Below are positions 43,912 through 54,948 of a stretch of DNA of 64,000 nucleotides, piece after piece. The stretch's first letter is position 1. Each line of letters begins with the position of its first letter. Where the stretch lies: positions 248,001 to 312,000 of the forward strand of contig JARGXX010000001.1 in assembly GCA_030374765.1 (NCBI GenBank), in the 5' to 3' direction. Under the pieces are notes generated by a model. The model saw only the letters and a program-made list of their open reading frames with translations, did no database searches and was not told the DNA's origin. Position numbers and translations under genes: made by a program. This stretch comes from Agarophyton chilense. Lineage: Eukaryota > Rhodophyta > Florideophyceae > Gracilariales > Gracilariaceae.

Positions 43912-46900
43912 TTCGAAAAATGCGGCGCATCAAGATGTCGGTCATGATGATGTTTGACAGTCCCCGGTTGATGCGTCGCTTTTTTGTTCGGGTTGGGGTG
44001 TACTTGGAGCAGGTCTCGTAGTTTCCTGAATCTGTCTCGGTGGAGGGGTTTCGTGTGTGTGTCGGCGGTCATCTCTGCGGTTGGGATTCTGTGTAGGTCG
44101 ATTGCGTTCTCTGCGATGTGGTGTTGGAGATGATGATGTCGAATATCTATGTATTTCCGTCGTTTGGTTGGAGCTTGATTCTCGGCAATCTGGATAACTG
44201 ATTGGTTGTCTATAAAGTGCGGCGTGGGGTTTTCGTTCGTCAGGTGTGTTGCTCGGAGGAGATTTCTAAGCCATTGCGTGTGTTGGGTGGCACTGGATGC
44301 CGCTATATATTCTGCCTCCGTCGTCGAGAGGGAAACGATGTTCTGTTGTTTGGAAAGCCATGATATGGGTGTGCCGTTGACGGAGTGAATTGTTCCTGTG
44401 ATTGATCGTCGGTTGTTCTCGTTTGCGAAATCCGCGTCGCTAAACACTGTGAGCGGGGTTCGAGTGATGTGTTTGGAATTGTATCGCAGCCCGTGGGTTT
44501 TGGTGCCCTTCAGATATCTTAGAAGCGTCTTTAATGCTTGCCAATGGTGCGCTTGTGGGTGCGCCATGTGTTTTGCCAGTCTATTGGTGGCGTAAGTAAT
44601 GTCTGCGCGAGTGCTGTCTGTTATGTACCTAATTTCTCCCAAGATCTGGCGGTGTCTGGCGGCTTGTTCTTCTGGTAGTGGTTCTGTTTCCGGTAGCTGA
44701 TCTAACGCTTTTTGATTGTGGTATGGTGTTGCAGCTGGGTTGCAGGAGCTCATTTTTGTCGGCGCAAGGAGGGCCTCGATGGCATCCGGTTGTGCTATGT
44801 GCACCGAACCATCGTCGCCGTATGTGATGGTCCAGTTTAAGAAGCGAGTGGGTCTCCCTAGTCTTATGATTTTGTATTTCGTGAGGAGTTCTTTGTAGAG
44901 TGTGTTGATGAGATCCTGGGTTGAGGCTAGTACTAAAAAGTCGTCAATGGTGGTACTGACTAATGTGACTCCGTCTGAATTGTGGCGGGCGTAAAGGCAT
45001 GGGTCGTGTTCGGAGGGTGTGAAGTTCAAGTGGATGAGAAACGACTTTAATCCGTGATTGTAATAGAATGCTGCCGGCGGGGATCCGTATAAATTGCCCA
45101 AGAGTTGCCCATATTTGCTGTTATGGGCGTAGCTACCGCTGAAACGTTGCATCGGCCTGACGTAGACTGGACGGGTGTGTTGGTATTTTTCATGCAAGTA
45201 TGCTGATGTGATGTCGAAGTGCTCTAATGGAATGTTGTGGCGTGCGTGTAAGGCGATTAACATCCGCTGGGTGGTGCAGTCGGCGGTGTATGTGGTGATA
45301 TGCTTTGGATCGAAGTGGAGGCCATGTTTCATGAGATCGCCTCGGAGGTTGCATCTGGCTTTCCGTTGGACGATGTGCCCCTCTGCTGAACGCTTGTAAC
45401 GATACAACATCATGAGGGAAATGATAGCTTCTTTGGGTGGTGTGAATGTATTTGGGAGCCATTTGATGCTGTTGTGCTGGTCTAAGTTGTTCAATTCACG
45501 ATCATGTGCTTCTTGCCATTGCGCTGCGTCCGGATATTGTCGGGCTTGTGTCAGGTTGGCTGGGGGGGGTGTATTGATTCTGATTTACGTGGGGAGGTGT
45601 GGTCGCGGTAGGGTCCTGGCCTTGAACGCTGATGTGGTGGTGGCTGTGGGGTCCTTGTATTTGTGGTATGGATGAAAGTCCTTGGTTCGTATGCTCTGGT
45701 ATTGGTGTGTCTTGAGATTGAGTACCACGATGTGTTTGTGCGATATTGGGTACATGTACCGGACCGGATCTGCTCTTGGATTTAGTTTGCTCTTGGGGGC
45801 ATATATTGGTATTGTGCCGAGCTCCCCAAAGATGAATAGTGTTTGTGGTGGTGGTGGTGGGACCCTGTACCATAGGTTGAATGGTAATGTGTTAATTGCG
45901 ACATGATGGAGGAGATTATACTTGTACACCGTGTCGCGGGCGGCATCTTCCCAGTATTCATCGGGGAGTTTGGCGGTTTGTAAGAGTGCTCGTACCGAGT
46001 TCATAATTGTTCTGTTTAGCCTTTCAGCGATTGAGTTTTCTTGCGGTTGATGCGGGGTGCGGAGGTGAGGTTGCACCTTGTGCTGTTGGTATATTTGTTG
46101 CATAGTGGATGATGTATACTCTTTGGCGTTGTCCGCACGGAAGTATGTCAGCGGGTGTTTCATTTTATGGCGTATGTGTTCGAGTGTTTGGCTGATGTAG
46201 GTGGGAATGTCCTTGCGGTCTTTGACGAAATGGGCAAATGTAAAGCGACTTCGCGCACAGGTGATCAGGAGTATGTGGTTGTGTTCATGCTTGGACGTTG
46301 GTTTGATTGGTCCACAAGTGTCTGAGCTGACGTATGCTCCCACCTGATATGTGTGGCTTGTTGGTTTGTGTGGTGCGGGGGCTAGTTGGGCGTGATGACA
46401 TGCACTGCAGGAGAGTTTGATGTCTGTGGGGAAGGGTGTCGGCATTGTGGGGAGTAGTCTTTGTTTGGCCGTTAGTGCTAGTTTCCATGGGTGAGCGTGA
46501 ATCATGCGTATGTGCCAGTCGTGAGCCAGCAAGTGATCGTTTGACTGCTGTTTATGCTTTCTGGGGTTGGATAGGAGGTGAAGCGAGTGTGTGGTTGTTT
46601 TGGGTTGTGCAGCAGGGTTGGTGGGGGGGGCTGCTTGTTGCAATGAAGATGCTGGCTTGCTCGCTTTGGTTGTGGTTGGTCGTTTCTGGGCTACGGTAGA
46701 TGGGGGGGGTTTGGTTTTGCTTGTTGTGCGTGATTTACGTGGTAATGTTCGGGCTGTGTGCGCCTGGTTTTGATCTACGAGTGTGCCCTTAACTTGGTAT
46801 TGCGAGTTAATCCACGGAGCTTGTGCTATTATTTGGGGCGGGCGGTGATGGGTGTCTATGATGTATCCCATGTGTGGTGTGAAGGCTACTAGGCCATAAT

Positions 46901-48137
46901 TTTTTGTGAGATCATGGACTGATAGTAGGTTTCGTTGTATGTGTTTGTTGGCCACCGCCCTGGTTTGAATGACTTTTTCAGTCTTGTTGGGGATAATCTG
47001 GATCGTCCCATGATGCGTGCACATTGTCTGGGAGTTGGTCGCAGTGGTGGTCAGTGTGGGGTGTTTGAGTTTCGTCATTGCGGAAGTTGGTCGTGCGATA
47101 TGGGAGGGTGTCGCGCCGCTATCGAGGATGAACGTACTTTGGGTTCCATTTCCGGATTCCGTCTCTTCCCTGTGTGAGGCATTGTACGGCATTGATGCGG
47201 AGGCTGCCCCATACTGCTGCTGATAGGCTGGGGGCGGGCCATAGGTATGTGGCGGTGGTGGCGTTTGGGTGTGTGCCATCTGGGCTTGTGTTTTTGGCTG
47301 ATATTTGGGATGCCTGCGATCTTGACACTCTTCTTCAGTGTGCATCGATGGGATTTCGAGGCTGGTATAGAATTTGCACGGTGAGAAACCTGGGGGTAGG
47401 CGTCTTGGAGTGTATGCTGTTCTGCGATATGTGCGATACGGGCGGCGGAATTGGTTTCTGCTCCTGGCGTAGTAGTCTCCGGTGCTTCTTTGGGGCCCGT
47501 AGTCCCCGGGGAACGTTTTGGGTGCTGAAGATTGGGAAGTGGGGGCGTGCGAGGGTTGATACAATGAATGAAGTTGTTTGAAACTGATGAGAAAAGCTTT
47601 GATCGTGGTTGGTTTTTGTAACAAGATGGGTGCAATGATAGGAATGAGGGCTGTGTTCGTTTTGAGTCCGTTGATTATGAAGTCGACAGTTGTCTCTTCT
47701 TGTTTGATGTTGGGATACCGGGCCGCTATCATTTTCTGTCGAAGGTCGGGGTGCGCTTTGATGTAATTGTCAATGGTGGTGTCCTGAGTGTAAGTGATAC
47801 TTTCGGATTCGGTTTTCAAGAACTTGTGGTCGTCTTTCGTAGCTTGGTCGATGTGAGATATAATGTCGGTGACAAGGTCGTGTGGTGTGGGTCGGTCTTC
47901 TGGAACTAGTAAGAGTCGGAGGATGTCGGATGTTACGCTGCTCAGTATGGCCGAGAGTAATTTGGACTTGTTCTGTGTGTGTCGCCTGAGATCTGCTGGA
48001 TCTGTTAGAAAAGAAGGATTGCTGGAAAGATGTTCTGTGGCGTCGATTGTTGTTGCGTATGTTTCAAGAGCGAGATACCATGGTGCACAATTGGCTTTGT
48101 GTAGTTCTGGGAGCCTGGGTTGTCTTTCGTGCTCCAT
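43851..48137 (-). CDS. Copia gag-pol polyprotein with one internal TAA
   Basis: 1429 codons in one frame from the Met at 48137 to the stop at 43851; a TAA at 45585-45587 (codon 851) is the only interruption. Gag (1-250) ends in a knuckle with C254, Y257, H266, C271, where Tyr replaces the second Cys. Protease FILDSGATPSH (D339). Integrase: HHCC region (WHIRMIHAHP, SCSACHHAQL) and D606, D669, E705, spacing D-62-D-35-E. After the stop the RT follows at once (QARQYPDAAQWQEAHDRELN), with D in EHFDITSAYL and the TTIDDFLVLA box, then RNase H (VFSDADFANENNRRSITG, STTEAEYIAASS, RRKYIDIRHHHL). All catalytic residues are present. The stop falls between integrase and RT; a point change such as CAA to TAA is simplest. 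The C-terminal 19 residues lie in the 3' LTR. Confidence 0.93.
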
Positions 48138-48331
48138 TGTGTAATGTTGTGTTGTGTCTTTGTGTTGATGTGTGTCGTTTGCTTCTTGTGTGGCGTTCCT
48201 GTATAGTTCGTTGATGTGTTCTGCGTGCTGCCGTCTTTGACGGCGGAGGAGTCGGGGATCTGGAGAATTCGTGTTGCGTTGTATGGTATGCGGGTTTGTT
48301 ATGTGTGTGAGATTTAGGGGTGTGTGGGTTT

Positions 48332-48359
48332 GCCGCAGCGGGTGCGTGGGCGCATAACC
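48332..48359 (-). promoter_or_regulatory. Primer binding site complementary to initiator tRNA-Met 5' half
   Basis: Adjoins the 5' LTR. The plus strand reads CGCAGCGGG then GCGTGGGCGCATAACC, which resembles the D-arm to anticodon-loop part of eukaryotic initiator tRNA-Met (GCGCAGCGG..GCGTG..GGGC.CATAACC), with the CAT anticodon in place. Drosophila copia is primed by the 5' half of initiator tRNA-Met cut in the anticodon loop; this element seems to use the same trick. The tRNA comparison is from memory. Confidence 0.7.
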
Positions 48360-48447
48360 TGTGAGAGGAAGACTCTGCCCGGACCTTTACTTCGAGCTCT
48401 TCTTTGCTTTCCCTAAATACTGGCAATTTCTACTGTAATGTTTGACA
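48360..48447 (-). repeat. 5' LTR of the copia element, 88 bp
   Basis: Same as the 3' LTR, except TGCCAG for AGCCAG in the middle and CTCACA for CTCGCA at the end. Short for a copia LTR (commonly a few hundred bp). Confidence 0.95.
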
Positions 48448-48452
48448 GGTTT
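48448..48452 (+). repeat. Target-site duplication GGTTT, right
   Basis: Matches 43819-43823 exactly. Confidence 0.9.
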
Positions 48453-48559
48453 TCACCGGAAACTCGACTGGCCGAGAAGCGCAAGAAAATTACGGGCACC
48501 GAGAAAACTTTTTTGCACTCCTAAAAAACGAAAAATTTTCGAGATAGAAGGCGGCGGCA

Positions 48560-48956
48560 ATGCGCGCGTGGAGGCCACGAAATCTTAAAAAATTGCATTT
48601 TTTTGGTGTTGAAAACTGTGTACCCCGTGTCCGTCACGTAAACGGCGTGCATGATTTCGTAGGGAAGCCCCACGCCAGATCTCACCGCGCAGCGCGCCAC
48701 AAGGGGGCCGCTTCGCGTTGCACGCGCCGCCACGCGTTCTCTCGGGAGCACACAGACTCGTCGTGTTGGACGGCTTCCGCGCTATCGCCATGCGACCGTT
48801 GGCGTCATCGCCCTCGTCGTCGTCATGGACTTCGACAATGTCCAGGACATCGCCCGTTACAGTCTCCAACGTTAATCGCCTGGAAAATTGAACTAGCACC
48901 CACCCGGTCAATTGCGTCAGGCTTATCTTTTCAATGGAATCGGCGAAGCTAGACAT
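48560..48956 (-). other. Possible small protein-coding frame, unidentified
   Basis: Minus-strand Met at 48956 starts a protein-like stretch (FADSIEKISLTQLTGWVLVQ, LETVTGDVLDIVEVHDDDEG) for about 58 codons, then becomes Arg/Cys-rich and less convincing. It lies just right of the copia insertion and antisense to the older coding-like DNA on the left. No family recognised. Confidence 0.3.
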
Positions 48957-49689
48957 TGTCCCGGACCCGTTTTATGCAGCTGTGTTCGAGAATCCTGGAA
49001 GCGGAAGTTCAGACTTCATCTGTCTTGAGCGTTCCACTATCGTTCAGCATCGTGCGGCCGCCATTGGAATAGATATGGCGCTCTAGGTTATTTACAACGA
49101 TTCAGGTTGTGCAGCTGGCTTGAAGGACTGCATTAATGTCCCATGCAGCTCGCGGCCGCTATTTTTCGGTTCTGTTGGCGAAGATGTATCGAGAATGGGG
49201 TGGATCCTTCAAGAAGACTAGGAAAACCAGGCTGGATCTCAAAACGTCCTTTTTTGTGGTACTGTCGAAAGAATTGGGTGTGTCGCATCATCCTCTTCCA
49301 TGCAGGTTGAAACACCAGCCAGTTCTGGTAAGAGGTTTTCGGAGGAGAAGGCTGTATACAAATCTTTCCAAAGAGCAACTCATTCGTCCTTAGCCGCAAC
49401 GCTAGGAAGGGCAATGGTAGAGGGGATAGGCGTGGGAAGTTCTCTTGTTCGCGTTATAGGAGGGTCACGGGGAGCACAGAGTGCAACATTACCATATCAG
49501 GAGATTTGGAGATCATGGAGGTACTGCCCGGCGATGTGTGTGTGATTCTCCCCCCATAGGTCAGCATTGAAACGACAGGGACTGTCTGTATTATTTTCTC
49601 CTCTTTAGTTCGCCTGGGAAGAAGTCAATCAACCGAACGGGTTATCTGTTTGCAGTCTCGTCGTAACGCTCCAGGAGGAAGAGTAAAAT

Positions 49690-50264
49690 TCGCTCCGATT
49701 GTGGCCGCGGACGTGATACAGCTTCCAAGGTAGAGGTCAGGGACTGAATCTTTTTCCAGGGGGCCCATGCCCAGGAGACAGACGATCATAGGATATTTGA
49801 AGAATGGAGAGATATGGTTTGTGTACCAGAGAGATTTTTATGCCGACGGCTTTGAGCAACACAAATCTCTGTCCGACTCACTTTGCGTGAGGAGAAGCTA
49901 CATCTTGCCGCTCGCATTGTCATAGGAGGCGAGAAGATCTGTTGCGGCCGCCCGCGTTCTTACGCTTACACCGCACCGGCAAACTCTTAACGACGCATTG
50001 GATATCATAAAGTATGATGTGGTGAATGGAGCTGTGAATGGAGTACAAGGAATGGACCCGTTCGGACGTCGGGTTGTAATTTTCATAGATCTCGTGGCAT
50101 TGTCCGGGGAATTTGTCACTGTGGCTGCAACTGCTGATGTGATGGGGCAAACGGCGGATGTCTTTGGCATGTTGTGCGCGATGAGAAAAAGAAAAGGTGA
50201 TAGCGATCCGCCCGCAACCATACTAGGCCAGAATGAGATTGTTGCAGGATACAGCTTCTCATAA
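49690..50264 (+). pseudogene. Transposase-like fragment, possibly CACTA superfamily
   Basis: One frame from about 49690 with two stops (TAG near 49722, TAG near 49921) reads GYLKNGEIWFVYQRDFYADG, LTLTPHRQTLNDALDIIKYD, GMDPFGRRVVIFIDLVALSG, ATADVMGQTADVFGMLCAMR and ends at 50264. The pattern (dalD.l..dv..l, then D......fv.va...dv.Gq.a..fC..C) is like the region before the DvMH block in CACTA/Plavaka proteins, though it does not match the other two copies here closely. The left part may have been separated by the copia insertion. Confidence 0.4.
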
Positions 50265-50506
50265 TTGCCGGACGGGAGCTGGCAGATGCACTTATCAGCC
50301 AGAAAAGTTGACTAGGTGAATTTGAGTGCGGGGTTCGCCAGTTAAAAATTGGATTCTCATTGGTTCCAATAAACACAGCAACTTCTATTGACACACTGGA
50401 TGGGTACTGAATAAAAAACTTCGAGCGCCTCTACGAGTTTTAAGGTCAGAGCACCGGCCCATATTCTCAGCAACTGACACTGTACCGACTTCTAACGCAA
50501 TCGATG

Positions 50507-51230
50507 ATATTTTATAGCACCGAGCCATTCTATCTTAAAGTATTAGTGATAACTGACCCTGAACGCCTTTTTAGTGTTCGACACACCAAAACCATGCTTG
50601 TTTCATCCGATAATCCTGCACTTATGAATTTCATTGATGCCGATCGATAGCTGCAACTGATAAATGGGGCAATCAAGCTTAATCCTGTAAAGTACAGCGA
50701 TGCATTACGAACCTACCTTGAATGGGTCACGAGACAAATTGCTGGTGTATAAATACTTCGTTTACAAGCGCAAAAGGTCGATCATGTAATGTGCATTGAT
50801 GCGTCCGCACCATTCATACATAAATAGTTAGACAATACCGGCTTCTCATAAGTAGCGAGGCGGCCGAATGCTGTATTTAAGGTAGCTCTGGTCTTCGGTT
50901 GATGAAACTTAAGAAGATTGAGCACTTCAGAGCCTCCGAAAAGCTCTTGAAAAGAAGCAAAAGCAGAGAAGCAACAATAATTTACGTTGACAGCCGTGTA
51001 CACGGTCCAACAAATGATCCCATCAACTTTCATCATAAATCACCTACTACTGAGAAATGAATTTTATGGTAAAATGGGGTATGTATTTTCCAAGCAAACC
51101 TGTTATCATGTCTTCGTTCAATTTTCGAACCACATCGACGTTTTCCTTGATGAGTGTATCAGCTAAAAACCTGGATTCTTGGACTCAATAGAAGACAAAA
51201 TCGCATTAGCCCCCAAAGAGCCACAAAATC
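50507..51230 (+). pseudogene. Decayed coding fragments, possibly retroelement
   Basis: Frame 50507-50826 reads PFYLKVLVITDPERLFSVRH, then NPALMNFIDADR, stop, LQLINGAIKLNPVKYSDALR, TYLEWVTRQIAGV, stop, VDHVMCIDASAPFIHK. A later frame gives FYGKMGYVFSKQTCYHVFVQ then FSNHIDVFLDE (51.06-51.17 kb), which loosely recalls the middle of a copia integrase. Too damaged to assign. Confidence 0.3.
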
Positions 51231-54200
51231 GTTAGACGGTATCGATTAGTAGTGGTTGAGTGAATTCCATCGAAGTCAATGTCCAAGACGAAAAAAATAT
51301 TGTTGCTTTTCCCATATGCATCAACCACTCTTCAAGTTACCAAATACCCTCAGTGTGCAGAGAGAGTAGCTGCAATAATTTCCCCTCCCATTATACTAAA
51401 AGAAGCACAGGCTCTATTGGAGCTAGTCTAGTGTAGTACATGGTATATAGTTCCAGCGTGCAATGCACACTGCACTCACAGGTGTCGTGAAAAGGCGAGA
51501 GACGAACCCAGTTTATACATATGAAGTTTTGCTTTTTGATGTCCGAAGAAGTTCATTAATGTTAAACAAATTCGAGGAACGAAGGGCACTCATAATGAAT
51601 CTGTAAAGCAAAATCACAAAGTTCATGCAGATTGTTGTTCGCCTTGAGCAAGTCCGGTACAAGGCGCTTAGCTGTATTCAGTTGCTGGTAGCTTTCGGAA
51701 AAGAAGGCTTAAAACCAAACTTCATGTCTCAGTAAGTGTGAGATAGATCTTAGAACTGTGAGGATCCGAGTGGTTAAGATCAATCGGATACCATTGTACC
51801 ATGCGTGCAATCGGAAACAATGGGCGTCTAGGGATACGGGGCTGTTAGATATCGCAAGAAACAGTCAGGAACTTGTAGAGGGTATGATCAGCTTGAAAAC
51901 TAGGCTGAAAACCGATTCGGTTCATCGTTTATCTGCAGAGACGACCTAAAAAAGGGGGTCTGCCGTTTCGTCCGAAGGCAGGGAGAAGGGGGGGGGCTGC
52001 CGAGCTCAGATACTTTAGTGCATCTCAGCACAGGCGCTATTGAATTGCCTACCTTATCCTAACTGAAATTAAAAAATTTACGAAAGCTGATCCAGTTCTT
52101 TGTCCAAATGTTCGGTACCTTTTTGGCTCTCACACGTTTGCGTGCTCTGCGCCTCCGCTCAATGCGGCTGCCGCGCCAATTGTGCGGCAGCTTTGTCCAC
52201 AGCCTTGTTCACAACCTCCACCGTTCTGGGCATTCGCGTTCAGATCCGCTTCATTGTCATTTTAATACAGACTCCGTTTTCAAACTGCTCTACGTCTTCG
52301 TGGCTCACATTTTACACATGGTTTTCCTCATGAAGCTACAACAGACGAAAACCACGGGCTGAACATACCAAAACAGACCGAATCAACGCGTGCGGCTCGT
52401 TCAGGCTGGTCTCAAGGCTCGGGGAACCTTTTTAGCCGGCCCAAAACCGGGCAACCCCATGCCAAAAATTCAAAGGGTAAATTTTTCGTTAGTGGTTTTG
52501 AGAGAAAAAAGCAAGGAAAGTGTCACCGGATCTGTTTTAGAGCTTTGGAATCTAAACAGAACACATTGTCGAGGCGACATGGGCACCTTATCACTTTGAG
52601 GAATTCTCCCAAACTAAACCAAAACAGGCGGATATTTTATCGCATCCGTTATTCTGGTCTTCAGACCAGAATACCGGATGCAGAAACGGCGTAACCGAGA
52701 AAGATGGAGCTTAATCAATTCTTCCAGAAATAAGATAATTTGTTTCTCGATGTTTGAAAAAACTGTACAGGAATTGCAGCTGTAACGCGCGACATATCAG
52801 GATTGCGTAAAACTGTCATAGATAACCGTAAGGTGTTCAGGTTCCAAAAACCGTAATAATCGTTCAGTAGAGGGTATTATCTCCTTCTTTTATGCTGTGC
52901 TGTACTTTGATTCGTCCTGTTAAGACGGACGCTCGAAACGGTAAAGTGGCGTTCGGTGAATATATGGAGAGCTCCGAAAAAGTATGGAGTGGCCGTGTAT
53001 CCAATAAATACAAAACCGTATTGTAGTATCCGCTCTACTGAGAAAGCAGACACCTGTGACAGTGATCGGGACTGCAGAATAGGTGCTTTCGGGTAAGGGG
53101 AAGGTGTGGTAGAGCACAACACTAGCGAGCTAGAATGAGGGTTGTAAGGCCCCACTCGCCAATGAGGGTGGTTGGTACTATTGAACGGACAACTACTTGT
53201 TTTAGCTTGTCCGGATCCCCGGTTAAGAAATCCTGAGCAAGGAACAAGTGAGTTGTGAACCCGTTTGTTGTCTCCTTTACTTTGGAGACGGCGCTCCCTT
53301 CTGTGCCTTAAGTACAGTTCACAGGGGTGAGACCCGCACCTAATAATATATTCTAGATATAAACTTGGTTAGCCGATTAATTCCTCTACAGTACGGGATA
53401 ATGCTTGCCACGTGACTACGCACTACAGTATATGCGCCGTTTCCAATCTGGTATTTCCCTACAAAGGGTCGAATCGGATGCACCGTGGCAAACCGAGGTC
53501 CCACGTGTAACATACCACCTCACGCACCATCTGCGGGGTGCCGATTCATAACCTCATCCTAGCCCTTGCACTCACTTATGAGTATCATCATACTTAGCCA
53601 AAAAAAATTCCATCGGCATTACGACAGTGCAGAATACTACACATATTAGGGTGAAACGCCATACGATCGGGACCTTCTCCACAAGTCCGTGACGGTTCGA
53701 GATTTTAACGACGCAGTGAAGAAATTTTAGTAATCTAAGTAGATGTTTGGTGGATGTCTGACAGATTTGCATTAGTTTGTCTCGGTAAACATGACTTATA
53801 GGTGTTTGTGAGATGCGCAAAATATGTTCATTAAACGTAAATTAGATAAACGTAAAACATGTACAACAGATACGCTCTAGATCTTCGTTCGATGTACACT
53901 AGACGTGCAATAATATGTCTTGCATATGTCCCGGAAATATACGCCCTCAAAGGTTTTTGGATGGGCGCAAGATATTTGAAAGATGTACGGTTGTCTTATC
54001 CGCAGAAGTCAGCGTCATGATTTATCTACTACGTGGAACAGTATCGGCACAAACCGGAAGATCACCGTCTCCAGGATCCTTTTATTCGTCTCTTCTCACC
54101 CCTTTTCCCTCCTTCTCCGGTCTTTCTGTTACCCTTGCCCTGCCCCCTGGGTCTCTATTCTCTGCGCTCGCATCCCTTAGTGTTACATTGTTCTAATGCT

Positions 54201-54948
54201 AACGCCGCCTTCCCGTCTTTACCTCCATCTGTTCTGCTTTCATCTGTGTCCAAGCTCTCTTTGTGTGTTTCCTTTCTCTCCGGGCGGTTCTTCATCAGTG
54301 AGCATTCTGCTCTCTCCCTCTTGCACTAAAATTCCATCGTCCTCTCGCTAGTCCGCGCGCTACTCTGCCGTGCTCGTTCCTCAAATTGTACCCTCCTCAT
54401 TGATCGTTCCCTCTCTTTTCTCCCCTCGCTCCTCCGTGCTCTTCTATGCACTCAGTATGGTATTCCATCGTAACTTTTCCTTGCGCCTGCATTAGCTTTT
54501 GTCAGTCTGTCATCTCTGTTGACATTATGGCGCATTTGCTGCCATTCCCTTTAAATGCAGATTCCAACATCCCACAACGGTAGATGTCAGAAAACAACCA
54601 ATATTATTTTACTAAAAATCTGGGAAAGTGCCAATAAGAATCTGCCATTTTTTGTGCTCAATATTCGAGGGGTACTTATTGGATGTGCAACTACATGACA
54701 AAAAACGCACAAAATGATGGGATATCATTGGTTCCAAATTGTCATTTGCAAGTTTTAGATGATGCCAAGTGTTTCACGAGTTGTTGTCGATTCACAGCAG
54801 ATTTTTTGAATTACGATCGCTGATACAAATTTGAATTGCTCATATATATTTTTGAAGCCCACCATTCACGTGCAATAAGACTCTACAAGCGGCCTACCCT
54901 CATCGATTCAGCTGTCTACCCTGATAGTAGTACCTTCGAAACTCACGG
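51231..54948. other. No gene recognised
   Basis: Short chance frames; an 11-bp G-rich patch near 51990 and a pyrimidine-rich stretch at 54.06-54.45 kb. No element core or RNA gene seen. Confidence 0.5.

Larger units (their letters stand above)
43824..48447 (-). mobile_element. Nearly intact Ty1/copia retrotransposon, 4624 bp
   Basis: Direct 88-bp LTRs at both ends (two mismatches), each starting TG and ending CA on the minus strand, and GGTTT target duplication at 43819-43823 and 48448-48452. A half-tRNA-type primer site lies inside the 5' LTR. A single gag-pol frame covers 48137-43851 with one internal TAA. Domain order protease, integrase, RT, RNase H defines Ty1/copia. Two LTR differences in 88 bp point to a fairly recent insertion. 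Confidence 0.96.

Noticed and set aside
46285-47766. Plus- and minus-strand frames inside the copia element
   Set aside because: Shadows of the gag-pol frame (Gly/Val/Trp-rich antisense of a Thr/His/Pro-rich protein).
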